Shown here: piece after piece, positions 56,514 to 63,940 of the stretch | Position numbering within the stretch: position 1 is the first letter of the stretch | Layout: each line of letters begins with the position of its first letter | NCBI GenBank assembly: GCA_049324115.1 | Contig: JBMOMN010000028.1 | Coordinates: forward strand, 1-64,000 | Direction of reading: 5' to 3' | From: UBA5796 sp040752455 | GTDB lineage: Bacteria; Chloroflexota; Anaerolineae; Anaerolineales; Villigracilaceae | DNA length: 64,000 bases | Notes under the pieces: model-generated | Database searches by the model: none | The model's input: only the letters and a program-made list of their open reading frames with translations | What the model was told of the DNA's origin: nothing | Translations under genes and position numbers: made by a program

Positions 56514-57653
56514 ATGAATTACTCCTTCCCCCGCTACCTGCTCGCCAAACAAACCGTGGACGACCGCGCCCTCAACAAAGACGTGCTCGCCGCGCTCGAA
56601 TCCAGCCTGCCCAAAAAGTCATTGTCCGTTATCGAAGTCGGCGCGGGCATCGGGACCATGCTTACCCGCCTGCTGCGGTGGGGCATCCTGCCCGACTCCG
56701 TTGACTACACCCTGATCGACTCCAGTCCCGAAAACATCGCCTTCGCCCAAACCTGGCTGCCCCAATGGGCCAGGGAACACGGCTGCCAGGTTGACCAGCC
56801 CTCCGCTTCCAGCATCCGTTTCTCCGCTTCTCAATCCGCTGCCCCATCCGCTGCCCCATCCGCTGCCATCCGCTTCTCCGCTTCCCAATCCGTTGCCAAA
56901 TCCGCTGCCCCGTCCGCTGCCATCCGTTTCTCCGCTTCCCAATCCGTTGCCAAATCCGCTGCCCCATCCGCTTCCAGCATCCGCTTCTCCGCTTCCCAAT
57001 CCGTTGCCAAATCCGCTGCCATCCGTTTCTCCGCTTCTCAATCCGTTGCCAAATCCGTTGCCAAATCCGTTGCCAAATCCGTTGCCAAATCCGCTGCCCC
57101 ATCCGTTACCATCCACCTTATCCACGCCGACCTCTTCGACTACATCCGCTCGGCCCCCGCGCCCGCCGACTTGCTCATCGCCCACGCCTTCCTCGACCTG
57201 CTGCCCCTGCCCGACAGCCTGCCCGGACTGCTCTCGCTGACGAAAGACCTCGCCTGGCTGACCCTCAACTTCGACGGCGTGACGACCTTCGAACCCGCCC
57301 TGGACCCGGAGCTGGATTCCGCCATTGAGGCCGCCTACCACCGGACGATGGATTCCCGTCCCGGCGGCGGGGACAGCCGTTCGGGCCGGCATCTGTTCGG
57401 GGTTCTGGAGCAGGCCGGGGTCCAGATCGTTTCCGCCGGGGCCTCGGATTGGGTCGTGTATCCGGTCGAGGGTCAGTACCCCGCCGACGAGGCCTACTTC
57501 CTCCAATTCATCCTGCATTTTTTCGAGGAGTCGCTCGGCCACCTGCCGGAGTTGCCCGCCTGGCTCGAAAAACGCCGGAGACAGGTCGAGCGAGGCGAAT
57601 TAACCTACATCGCCCACCAGATCGACTTCCTCGCCAGGGTAAAACCGGGATAG
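56514..57653 (+). CDS. SAM-dependent methyltransferase with a large low-complexity insert
   Basis: 379 aa. The N-terminal Rossmann core (SVIEVGAGIGTMLTRLLRWG motif I; DYTLIDSSPENIAFAQTWLP motif II) is interrupted at residues ~97-200 by repeats such as IRFSASQSVAKSAAPSA. The core resumes at IHLIHADLFDYIRSAPAPAD and AHAFLDLLPLPDSLPGLL. Without the insert the protein would be ~275 aa. The insert lies between canonical strands, where a loop could tolerate it. It is encoded by 12-nt-period DNA repeats, so copy-number changes keep the frame. Function unknown; follows the GT4 gene. Confidence 0.85.
   Translation: MNYSFPRYLLAKQTVDDRALNKDVLAALESSLPKKSLSVIEVGAGIGTMLTRLLRWGILPDSVDYTLIDSSPENIAFAQTWLPQWAREHGCQVDQPSASSIRFSASQSAAPSAAPSAAIRFSASQSVAKSAAPSAAIRFSASQSVAKSAAPSASSIRFSASQSVAKSAAIRFSASQSVAKSVAKSVAKSVAKSAAPSVTIHLIHADLFDYIRSAPAPADLLIAHAFLDLLPLPDSLPGLLSLTKDLAWLTLNFDGVTTFEPALDPELDSAIEAAYHRTMDSRPGGGDSRSGRHLFGVLEQAGVQIVSAGASDWVVYPVEGQYPADEAYFLQFILHFFEESLGHLPELPAWLEKRRRQVERGELTYIAHQIDFLARVKPG
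56811..57110. repeat. 12-nt-period tandem repeats inside the methyltransferase gene
   Basis: Units such as TTGCCAAATCCG, CTGCCCCATCCG and TTCTCCGCTTCCCAATCCG alternate. TTGCCAAATCCG is perfectly tandem, with period 12, around 57043-57092. All unit lengths are multiples of three. The minus-strand reading (a WQRIWQR-like repeat) is an artefact. Confidence 0.85.
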
Positions 57654-57684
57654 AATCGAGACGTAGAGAAGGTACGGAGCAAAA

Positions 57685-58293
57685 ATGGTCTATACCTACG
57701 AAATTGACGGCATCCCGCTGCAAACCGGCGACATCATCTGCACCATGAACGGCAAACCAGACATCCTGCCGGGCGAGTTCTGGCGGCTGATTGGGCGGCT
57801 CGTCCCCGGCGACGTGGACCACGTGGCGATCTACCTCGGCCCCGGCGGCCGCTGCGTGGAATCGGGGTCGCGCGGCGTGATCACCTTCGAGGTCCACAAC
57901 GAAACCTGGGACACCGAGTTCATGGCCCGCGAGCGCGGCCTGCTCTTCGACACGTTCTACGGGGTGGCCTATCCGCTGGCCGGGCGGGAACTCTCGGATG
58001 ATGATGAATTCCATACGCGCCAGAAGGTGGCCGAATTTTGCCTGGAACAATTGGGCAAATCCTATAACCTGAACTTCCTGAACGCCGAGACCGACGAAGC
58101 CTTTTATTGCAGCCAGTTGGCCTACAAAGCCTACGAGCAGGTCGGCATCAACCTGAACACCGGCTTGGCGATGGAATCCCTGCCGGGGACGAACTACATC
58201 GTCTATCCGCAGGAGATCTGGGATGGATGCGTGCGCAGGGCGGCTTCTGTGACCAGCCATCTGTTGTCAGCGGTCGGTGAAGCAGCGGTATAA
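57685..58293 (+). CDS. YiiX/permuted NlpC/P60-like cysteine hydrolase
   Basis: 202 aa. Permuted papain-like order: PLQTGDIICTMNGKPDILPG, His in PGDVDHVAIYLGPGGRCVES, then a late Cys in TDEAFYCSQLAYKAYEQVG. The same permuted order is known from YebB/YiiX proteins. A -10 TAGAAT (57652-57657) and GGAGCAAAA precede the ATG. No signal peptide, so probably cytosolic. The substrate could be a peptide or acyl amide (unknown). Confidence 0.88.
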   Translation: MVYTYEIDGIPLQTGDIICTMNGKPDILPGEFWRLIGRLVPGDVDHVAIYLGPGGRCVESGSRGVITFEVHNETWDTEFMARERGLLFDTFYGVAYPLAGRELSDDDEFHTRQKVAEFCLEQLGKSYNLNFLNAETDEAFYCSQLAYKAYEQVGINLNTGLAMESLPGTNYIVYPQEIWDGCVRRAASVTSHLLSAVGEAAV

Positions 58294-58294
58294 T
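58289..58294 (+). promoter_or_regulatory. -10 box with leaderless spacing
   Basis: TATAAT, exactly 6 nt, then the GTG at 58301. It overlaps the end of the previous gene. Confidence 0.65.
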
Positions 58295-58300
58295 TTCGTT

Positions 58301-58636
58301 GTGGAACTTCCCAACAAATTCAAAGCCTACGTTCCAGGGAATAAGATCTTGGAATATTTGCTTTCCGAAACCCATTCTGTTGGGAAATCCAAAGCCAGAT
58401 TTTTCCGTGCGCTTGGATATGACAATCGTGAAGCAGGTCGGTTGGAAGAAGAATTCGTAAAGATCGCACAAACAAACGATGTCAAGAAATCAGTAAGCAC
58501 GCTTCACGGTACCAAATATGTTATTGATGGGGAGCTTGAATCGCCAAAAGGTGTTATTATTCGGATAAGAACAATCTGGATTATTGAAACCGGCGAGGAC
58601 CGCCCGAGGTTTGTTACTGCTTATCCACCAGATTAA
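58301..58636 (+). CDS. DUF6883 family protein
   Basis: 111 aa from the GTG at 58301, selected by the leaderless -10 spacing and by family start (VELPNKFKAYVPGNKILEYL). GKSKARFFRALGYDNREAGR and TIWIIETGEDRPRFVTAYPP match DUF6883. Such proteins commonly lie beside DUF4926 proteins (recollection), as here, with a toxin-antitoxin-like arrangement. Lower GC than nearby housekeeping genes. Confidence 0.8.
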   Translation: MELPNKFKAYVPGNKILEYLLSETHSVGKSKARFFRALGYDNREAGRLEEEFVKIAQTNDVKKSVSTLHGTKYVIDGELESPKGVIIRIRTIWIIETGEDRPRFVTAYPPD

Positions 58637-58652
58637 GAACCGGAGCAAGAAA

Positions 58653-58886
58653 ATGATTCGCGAACTGGATACAATCGTCTTATCACATGACTTGAACGAA
58701 TTTGGCCTTAAACGCGGCGATGTGGGAGCAGTCGTTCATTGCTATGCGGGTGGAAAGGCTTTCGAGGTGGAATTTGTCACTGGCGAGGGAAACACAATTG
58801 CAGTTGTCACCTTGAATAGAGCCGATATTCGCACCATGCAGCGTGAGGAAATCTTGCACGTCCGCACATATGCAGCGACGGCATGA
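58653..58886 (+). CDS. DUF4926 family protein
   Basis: 77 aa from the ATG at 58653 with GGAGCAAGAAA upstream. IRELDTIVLSHDLNEFGLKR and GDVGAVVHCYAGGKAFEVEF form the DUF4926 SH3-like domain. It lies 16 bp after the DUF6883 gene, so the pair is probably one operon. Function unknown. Confidence 0.85.
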   Translation: MIRELDTIVLSHDLNEFGLKRGDVGAVVHCYAGGKAFEVEFVTGEGNTIAVVTLNRADIRTMQREEILHVRTYAATA

Positions 58887-58907
58887 TTCAGGATAAGGAG
58901 TTGTAGC

Positions 58908-59186
58908 ATGGAGATGTTTGTCTTTACTGGCATAGTCTGGAAAGAAGGCGGCGAATTCAGCGCGCTCTGCCCGGAACTTGATGTGGCGTCACAAGGAAAG
59001 ACTATCAACGAAGCGCGCGATAACCTGCTCGAGGCGGCTGCTCTCCACCTCGAAGGTTCCTTCGAAGATGGGCTTCCCTATATGCGGCCTGTTCCTCCAT
59101 CTGAAGACCCGCGCAATTCACTCCCAGCGGAAACTTTGAAAATATTCAAATTCAAGGTGGATGTAGCGATCAAAGCCTATGCCTAA
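58908..59186 (+). CDS. hicB: HicB family antitoxin
   Basis: 92 aa. The HicB partial RNase-H-like fold: FVFTGIVWKEGGEFSALCPE, LDVASQGKTINEARDNLLEA and AALHLEGSFEDG. No clear C-terminal DNA-binding domain. AAGGAG precedes the ATG. It overlaps hicA by 8 bp. Antitoxin-first order is the alternative of the two known hic layouts. Confidence 0.9.
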   Translation: MEMFVFTGIVWKEGGEFSALCPELDVASQGKTINEARDNLLEAAALHLEGSFEDGLPYMRPVPPSEDPRNSLPAETLKIFKFKVDVAIKAYA

Positions 59187-59400
59187 ATTGCCGGTACTCA
59201 AACCGCGGCAGGTTATCGCTGCGCTCGAAAAAGCTGGGTTTCGACGTGTCAGGCAAAAAGGCAGTCACATCCAATTCAAAAGGGGAAATCTACTTGTAAC
59301 CGTCCCCAATCATCCCGGTGATCTGAATCCACAAGTTTTGCGATCCATACTTCGACAGGCGCAACTCTCTTCGGAAGAACTCGAAGCTCTACTCAAGTAA
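59179..59400 (+). CDS. hicA: HicA family mRNA interferase toxin
   Basis: 73 aa. LKPRQVIAALEKAGFRRVRQ, the catalytic His in KGSHIQFKRGNLLVTVPNHP, and a C-terminal GDLNPQVLRSILRQAQLS. The double-stranded RNA-binding-like fold cleaves mRNA when released from HicB. Complete and apparently functional. Confidence 0.93.
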   Translation: MPKLPVLKPRQVIAALEKAGFRRVRQKGSHIQFKRGNLLVTVPNHPGDLNPQVLRSILRQAQLSSEELEALLK

Positions 59401-59449
59401 ATTACTTCCCCAGCGGCGGCTAACCCCCGCCGCTTTTTCATTCCCCCGG

Positions 59450-59455
59450 TATAAT
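59450..59455 (+). promoter_or_regulatory. -10 box with leaderless spacing
   Basis: TATAAT, 7 nt, then the ATG at 59463. It is preceded by a possible hairpin GCGGCGG...CCGCCGC (59413-59431) followed by TTTTT that ends hicA. Confidence 0.65.
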
Positions 59456-59462
59456 TCGATTC

Positions 59463-60386
59463 ATGAACTTCCTCATCACCGGCGCGGCCGGTTTCCTCGG
59501 TTCGTCGCTTGCCAACCACCTCGCCCGCGAGGGACACCAGGTGCGCGGGCTGGACGACCTGTCTGCGGGCAATCCTCAATCGCTCGCGCCGGATGTCCAC
59601 TTCACGCGCGGGGATGTCAACGACCGGCCCAAATTGTGGACCCTGCTCCAGGACGTGGACGTGGTCTACCACCTGGCGGCGCGGGTCTCGGTCCCGGAAT
59701 CGGTGCTCTACCCGCGTGAGTACAATGCCGTCAACGTGGGCGGGACCGTCAGCCTGATGGAGGCCATGCGGGATGTCGGCGTCCGGCGCGTGGTCCTGGC
59801 CTCGTCCGGCGCGGTCTACGGGGACCTGGGCGAGCAGCCGATCAAAGAGATCGCCCACCCCGACCCGCGCTCGCCTTACGCGGTCTCCAAACTGGCGGCG
59901 GAGTATTACGTCAAAACCATTGGCGGCCTGTGGGGCATGGAAACGGTCGCCCTGCGCATCTTCAACGCCTACGGTCCCGGCCAGAACCTGCCCCCCTCCC
60001 ACCCGCCGGTCGTGCCGCACTTCCTGCGCCAGGCCCAGCGCGGCGGGACGCTCGTCGTCCACGCCGATGGCAACCAGACGAGAGACTACGTCTACGTGGA
60101 CGACGTGGTCAGCGGGTTGGTCGCGGCCGCCACCGCCCCGGGCGTGGACGGGATGGTGATCAACATCGGCTCGGGGACGGAGACCAGCATCCATGAACTG
60201 GTCGAAATCGTGATCGGCATCACCGGCGGTAAGGCTGAGGTGATCTACAACCAGCGCACCTCCGGCGGCGTCTCGCGCATGTGCGCCGACCTGGTACTGG
60301 CCTCCCAGAAATTGAATTACAAATCCTCCATCCCGCTGGAGCAAGGGCTGAGGCTAACGCTGCAACGGGATACGAGGTTTAAGTGA
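59463..60386 (+). CDS. NAD-dependent epimerase/dehydratase (extended SDR)
   Basis: 307 aa. The Rossmann GxxGxxG motif is FLITGAAGFLGSSLANHLAR, with Y-x3-K in SPYAVSKLAAEYYVKTIGGL. VYHLAARVSVPESVLYPREY, LRIFNAYGPGQNLPPSHPPV and RDYVYVDDVVSGLVAAATAP follow. It resembles UDP-glucose 4-epimerases and related nucleotide-sugar epimerases. The substrate is unknown. Probably supports glycan or glycoside production in this region. Confidence 0.93.
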   Translation: MNFLITGAAGFLGSSLANHLAREGHQVRGLDDLSAGNPQSLAPDVHFTRGDVNDRPKLWTLLQDVDVVYHLAARVSVPESVLYPREYNAVNVGGTVSLMEAMRDVGVRRVVLASSGAVYGDLGEQPIKEIAHPDPRSPYAVSKLAAEYYVKTIGGLWGMETVALRIFNAYGPGQNLPPSHPPVVPHFLRQAQRGGTLVVHADGNQTRDYVYVDDVVSGLVAAATAPGVDGMVINIGSGTETSIHELVEIVIGITGGKAEVIYNQRTSGGVSRMCADLVLASQKLNYKSSIPLEQGLRLTLQRDTRFK

Positions 60387-60395
60387 TTCGCCAGC

Positions 60396-60460
60396 AGACT
60401 TCGGAAGTCTTTTTCGGACTCTTCGGAACATGGAGTCGTCCCAGGAGACTTCCGAAGTCT
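60396..60460. repeat. 65-bp dispersed element bounded by AGACTTCSGAAGTCT palindromes, copy 2
   Basis: Starts AGACTTCGGAAGTCT, ends AGACTTCCGAAGTCT, 65 bp, collinear with 25944-26008 (shared inner CTTCGGRAC and a GGAAGCGCC-like segment). Confidence 0.75.
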
Positions 60461-60489
60461 ATTTTCCCGTGCGCACTGTGAACTCCGTG

Positions 60490-61053
60490 GTGAATCCCCT
60501 CCCAATCAACTTCTACACCCGCCCCACTTTAACCGTCGCCCGCGAACTGCTCGGGGCGCGGCTGGTGCGCATCCTGGATGGAGTCCGGGTGGCGGGGATG
60601 ATCGTCGAAACGGAAGCCTATGTGGGGGAGTCCGATCTCGGCTGCCACGCCAAAGCCGGGAAAACGCCGCGCACGGCGGTCATGTACGGGCGGGCGGGAA
60701 TCGCCTACGTCTACTTCACCTACGGGATGCACTGGCTGTTGAACGCCGTCACCGAAGCAGAGGGATTCCCGGCCGCGGTGTTGATCCGGGGCATCGCGCC
60801 GGTCGAGGGCCTGGAACTGATGTCTGCGCGGCGGAACGGACGCGGCTTCGACGGCCCGGCCAAGGTCACGCAGGCGATGGGCATCGGCCGGGACGAGAAC
60901 GGGCTGGATTTGACGGAGACCGGCCGGGGGCTGTGGATCGAGCCGGGCGAAGCAATCCCGGATGATAGCGTGACGATTGGCCCCAGAGTGGGTTTAAATA
61001 GTGTGCCCGAACCGTGGAAGAGCATCCCCTGGCGGTTCAGGGTTAGAGAATAG
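60490..61053 (+). CDS. DNA-3-methyladenine glycosylase (AAG/MPG type)
   Basis: 187 aa from the GTG at 60490 (VNPLPINFYTRPTLTVAREL), chosen by family start. Other in-frame GTGs lie at 60469, 60478 and 60487, and an ATG at 60430 would run through the repeat. ELLGARLVRILDGVRVAGMI, the catalytic Glu in VETEAYVGESDLGCHA, TPRTAVMYGRAGIAYVYFTY, and GPAKVTQAMGIGRDENGLDL are seen. It excises alkylated purines. The 65-bp element ends 29 bp upstream. Confidence 0.92.
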   Translation: MNPLPINFYTRPTLTVARELLGARLVRILDGVRVAGMIVETEAYVGESDLGCHAKAGKTPRTAVMYGRAGIAYVYFTYGMHWLLNAVTEAEGFPAAVLIRGIAPVEGLELMSARRNGRGFDGPAKVTQAMGIGRDENGLDLTETGRGLWIEPGEAIPDDSVTIGPRVGLNSVPEPWKSIPWRFRVRE

Positions 61054-61110
61054 AGAACAGATAATTAGAGAAAAGTGACTGTTCTCCGCTCTCTTATCTC
61101 TACTCTCTTG
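61045..61110. repeat. AGAGAATAGAGAACAG / CTCTCTTATCTCTACTCTC inverted repeat
   Basis: It overlaps the 3' end of the glycosylase gene and precedes the fabI Shine-Dalgarno. Same family as 48551-48616. Confidence 0.7.
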
Positions 61111-61122
61111 TTTGGAGGAAAC

Positions 61123-61905
61123 ATGGGTCTTTTATCTGGTAAAACGGCTTTGATCTTTGGGCTGGCCAATGACCGCTCGATTGCCTGGGGCATTGCCAAA
61201 GCCATGCACGAACACGGCGCGGCGATCGGCATCAGTTACGCCGGCGAAGCCCTGGAACGGCGCGCCCGCCCGCTGGCCGAATCGCTCGGTTGTACTTTTA
61301 TCGAACCTTGCGACGTGGCCGACGACAAGGCCATAGACGCCATCGCCCACAAAGCCGCCGAATCTTTCGGCGAGATAGATATTCTGGTTCATTCGATTGC
61401 TTTCGCCAACCGGGACGAGTTGACCGGTCCTTACTACCGCACCAGCCGGGCGGGGTTCCACACCGCCATGGACGTGAGCGTCTACTCGTTCGTGGCGCTG
61501 GCCTGGGCCTTCCAGCCGTTCATCCGCAAGGGCGGGGCGATGATGGCCATGACCTATTACGGTGCGGAAAAGGTCGTGCCGCACTACAACGTCATGGGCG
61601 TAGCCAAAGCCGCCCTGGAAGCCTCGACCCGTTACCTGGCTTACGATTTCGGCCAGCAGGGAGTACGGGTCAACGCCATCTCTGCCGGGCCGATCCGCAC
61701 CCTGGCTGCGGCCGGCGTGGGCGGGTTCAAGTCCATGTACAAGGCCTTCGCCGACATGGCTCCCCTGCGCGAGAACGTCACGATTGACGATGTGGGCAAT
61801 GCCGCCGTGTTCCTTTGCTCCGACCTGGCCTCCCGCATCACCGGCGAAGTGCTCTACGTCGACTCCGGCTACAACATCGTCGGCGTGCCGGAACCGGAGG
61901 GGTAA
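61123..61905 (+). CDS. fabI: Enoyl-[acyl-carrier-protein] reductase FabI
   Basis: 260 aa from the ATG at 61123 (MGLLSGKTALIFGLANDRSI) with TTGGAGGAAAC upstream. FabI traits: GLANDRSIAWGIAKAMHEHG, VHSIAFANRDELTGPYYRTS, MTYYGAEKVVPHYNVMGVAK holding Tyr and Lys of the Y-x6-K pair, AISAGPIRTLAAAGVGGFKS and VDSGYNIVGVPE. It catalyses the last reduction step of fatty acid elongation with NADH. Confidence 0.96.
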   Translation: MGLLSGKTALIFGLANDRSIAWGIAKAMHEHGAAIGISYAGEALERRARPLAESLGCTFIEPCDVADDKAIDAIAHKAAESFGEIDILVHSIAFANRDELTGPYYRTSRAGFHTAMDVSVYSFVALAWAFQPFIRKGGAMMAMTYYGAEKVVPHYNVMGVAKAALEASTRYLAYDFGQQGVRVNAISAGPIRTLAAAGVGGFKSMYKAFADMAPLRENVTIDDVGNAAVFLCSDLASRITGEVLYVDSGYNIVGVPEPEG

Positions 61906-61920
61906 ATTCTCGACAGCAGA

Positions 61921-62008
61921 GTGCGTCGCACCTTTCTCAACGGACCTTCATCTAGCGAAAAACACCCCCGTTAAACGGATTTAACCCAAAAGTGAGGTGC
62001 GACGCACC
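61921..62008. repeat. GTGCGTCGCACC inverted-repeat element, copy 3
   Basis: GTGCGTCGCACC (61921-61932) and GGTGCGACGCACC (61996-62008) enclose 63 bp without ORF, like 10001-10089. Confidence 0.7.
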
Positions 62009-62013
62009 CTCCC

Positions 62014-62048
62014 AGGCGCTGACGATTGAAGTCAGCGCCTTTTCCTTT
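62014..62048 (+). terminator. Rho-independent terminator of fabI
   Basis: A perfect 10-bp stem AGGCGCTGAC (62014-62023) / GTCAGCGCCT (62031-62040) followed by TTTCCTTT. Confidence 0.85.
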
Positions 62049-62054
62049 ATACGG

Positions 62055-62060
62055 TAAAAT
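62055..62060 (+). promoter_or_regulatory. -10 box with leaderless spacing
   Basis: TAAAAT, exactly 6 nt, then the ATG at 62067. No Shine-Dalgarno is present. Confidence 0.65.
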
Positions 62061-62066
62061 TACCCC

Positions 62067-62513
62067 ATGTTCAAACGAAACACAACCCCAACCGCCCAAC
62101 CCGCTGCCGCCGTCCAGAGCGTCGAGCGGATCACCTCCGTGCTGGGACCGGGCGTGGTCTGGCAGGGCAACATCACCGGTTCCGGCGGCGTGCGCATCGA
62201 GGGCGCGTTCGAGGGCAAGATCGCCCTGAAAGGCATCCTGGTCGTCGGGGAGAGCGGACGCGTCACCTGCGAGAACATCCGCGCCAGCACGGTCGTCGTG
62301 GCCGGGGCGGTGCGCGGCAACATCACCACCCAAAAGCTGGAGATCCGGGCGACGGGTCGGGTCTGGGGCGACGTGATCACCACCTCCTTCGTGACCGAAG
62401 ACGGCGCGTTCCTGCGCGGCCAGATCCGCATGGAAGACGAAGTCAAACTCGACCTGGAAGAGGGCGCGCCGTTGGCGGCCGCACCCATGCCCGAAGAGTC
62501 CTCCGCTGCCTGA
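62067..62513 (+). CDS. Bactofilin (polymer-forming cytoskeletal protein)
   Basis: 148 aa. The central beta-helix of bactofilins: SVLGPGVVWQGNITGSGGVR, IEGAFEGKIALKGILVVGES, GAVRGNITTQKLEIRATGRV and WGDVITTSFVTEDGAFLRGQ, flanked by short disordered tails. Bactofilins polymerise without nucleotide at the membrane and help shape or localise envelope enzymes. Leaderless promoter. The stop is 1 bp from the next start, so it is cotranscribed with the ProRS-like gene. Confidence 0.94.
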   Translation: MFKRNTTPTAQPAAAVQSVERITSVLGPGVVWQGNITGSGGVRIEGAFEGKIALKGILVVGESGRVTCENIRASTVVVAGAVRGNITTQKLEIRATGRVWGDVITTSFVTEDGAFLRGQIRMEDEVKLDLEEGAPLAAAPMPEESSAA

Positions 62514-62514
62514 C

Positions 62515-63708
62515 ATGCGCTACCGCGACCTGTCCATCCTGACCTTGCGCGAAGCGCCCAACAACGCCCGCACTGAGGGGTTCGCCTTCCTCGTCCGGGC
62601 GGGTTTTCTGACCCGTGAGAACCAGCCCACCGAATTGGGGAAATTTGCCCTCGACCACCTGGAAAAATTGGCCGCCAAAACCGGCGGCTCGTTCTTCGCC
62701 GAAATCCATCTGCCGGTCATCGGCAACAACGAAGAAACCTTCTTCCCCATCCCGACCGGCGCAACGGAGGTCATCCACTGCCCGGCCTGCGGATACACCT
62801 CCCGCAGCGAGGCGGCGCTCTTCGCCAAATCCGCCCTGCCGGGTGAAGCGCCTCTGCCGCTCGAAAAAGTCGCAACGCCCGATTGCAACACCATCGAGTC
62901 GCTGGCAAACTTCCTGAACATCCCCAAAGAAAAGACCGCCAAAGCCCTGCTCTACACCCGCCCATCCGACGGCAAATTCATTTTCGCCGTCGTGCGCGGC
63001 GACATGGCGCTTAGCGAAGCCAAGTTGAAAAGACAGGTTGGCGAAGTGCGCCCGGCGACAGCCGAAGAGATCGAACAAGCCGGCGCGGTCCCCGGCTACG
63101 CCTCCCCCGTCGGCCTGGCGGATGCGCTCGTCATCGTGGACGATCTGGTCCCCCAGTCGGCCAACCTGGTCGCCGGGGCCAACGATCCCGGCCATCACCT
63201 GAAAAACGTCAACTACGGGCGGGATTACCGGGCCGAAATCGTGGCGGACCTGGTCCAGGCCAGGGGAGGGGACGCCTGCGCCGAATGCGGGAACCCGTTA
63301 AAGGAACTTCCCGCCGACGTGCTGGAAGACGGGGCCGGATACCGTTTCGACAAGCTCCTCCTGGCCCTGGCCGAATCCCATCACGACCCGAACGGCCTGA
63401 CCATCCCCCGTCCCGCCGCGCCCTTCGACGTGTACCTCATGCCCATCCCCGGCAAGGAACTGGACACCTTCGCCGCCGCCGACGAGATCTACCGGTCCCT
63501 GCAAGCCGCCGGATTGACGGTCCTGTTCGACGACCGCGACGAGCGCGCCGGGGTCAAGTTCAACGACGCCGACCTGATCGGCCCCCCGCTGCGCGTCACC
63601 GTCGGCGAGCGGGGGCTGAAGGAGGGGGTGGTAGAATTGAAACGAAGGGATTCCAGCGAGAAGGGCCTGGTTCCTATCGAAATTCTAAGTGAGATGGTCC
63701 GAAACTAA
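62515..63708 (+). CDS. Prolyl-tRNA synthetase-like protein lacking the aminoacylation core
   Basis: 397 aa, against ~570 for bacterial ProRS. The N-terminal MRYRDLSILTLREAPNNART matches the ProRS start. Residues ~35-85, where motifs 1 and 2 should lie, are only ~50 residues without those motifs. ProRS similarity resumes at HCPACGYTSRSEAALF (Cys89/92). A YbaK/INS editing domain (~118-250) keeps TAKALLY (Lys143) and GYASPVGL. CxxC at 255/258 follows. Motif 3 is degenerate (GAGYRFDKLL instead of GIGVSR). The anticodon-binding domain (~303-397, FDVYLMPI, FDDRDERAGVKFNDADLIG) is intact. A trans-editing or regulatory role is inferred. Alternatively it is a decayed ProRS, but the domains look well conserved. 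Confidence 0.85.
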   Translation: MRYRDLSILTLREAPNNARTEGFAFLVRAGFLTRENQPTELGKFALDHLEKLAAKTGGSFFAEIHLPVIGNNEETFFPIPTGATEVIHCPACGYTSRSEAALFAKSALPGEAPLPLEKVATPDCNTIESLANFLNIPKEKTAKALLYTRPSDGKFIFAVVRGDMALSEAKLKRQVGEVRPATAEEIEQAGAVPGYASPVGLADALVIVDDLVPQSANLVAGANDPGHHLKNVNYGRDYRAEIVADLVQARGGDACAECGNPLKELPADVLEDGAGYRFDKLLLALAESHHDPNGLTIPRPAAPFDVYLMPIPGKELDTFAAADEIYRSLQAAGLTVLFDDRDERAGVKFNDADLIGPPLRVTVGERGLKEGVVELKRRDSSEKGLVPIEILSEMVRN

Positions 63709-63914
63709 TGAAACCAACATTCGAATTCGACGAACCAATTCTGTACACAACCGGCGCTTACATTCAGCCCATGAAACTGACCAAAGAAAATGGGGGCGAA
63801 GTTTGGGTCTGGATCGTCAGGGAATTCGATGACGATACATTTCTCGATGGCGACCTTCATAATCCAAAAGAGTATGGGGACACGAAGGAAGAATTGCTTT
63901 TCGTCGAAGAATGA
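63708..63914 (+). CDS. Small hypothetical protein
   Basis: 68 aa, very acidic (REFDDDTFLDGDLHNPKEYG). The ATG overlaps the stop of the ProRS-like gene (TAATG), suggesting coupling. No recognised family. GC content is lower than upstream. Confidence 0.55.
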   Translation: MKPTFEFDEPILYTTGAYIQPMKLTKENGGEVWVWIVREFDDDTFLDGDLHNPKEYGDTKEELLFVEE

Positions 63915-63940
63915 TTGGCAAAAATACAAAGGCGGTCGGC

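Noticed and set aside
56619..57542. Minus-strand frame with GSGFGNGLGSGE-like repeats
   Set aside because: Artefact of the 12-nt repeats read on the other strand. The plus-strand frame has a methyltransferase core on both sides of the insert.
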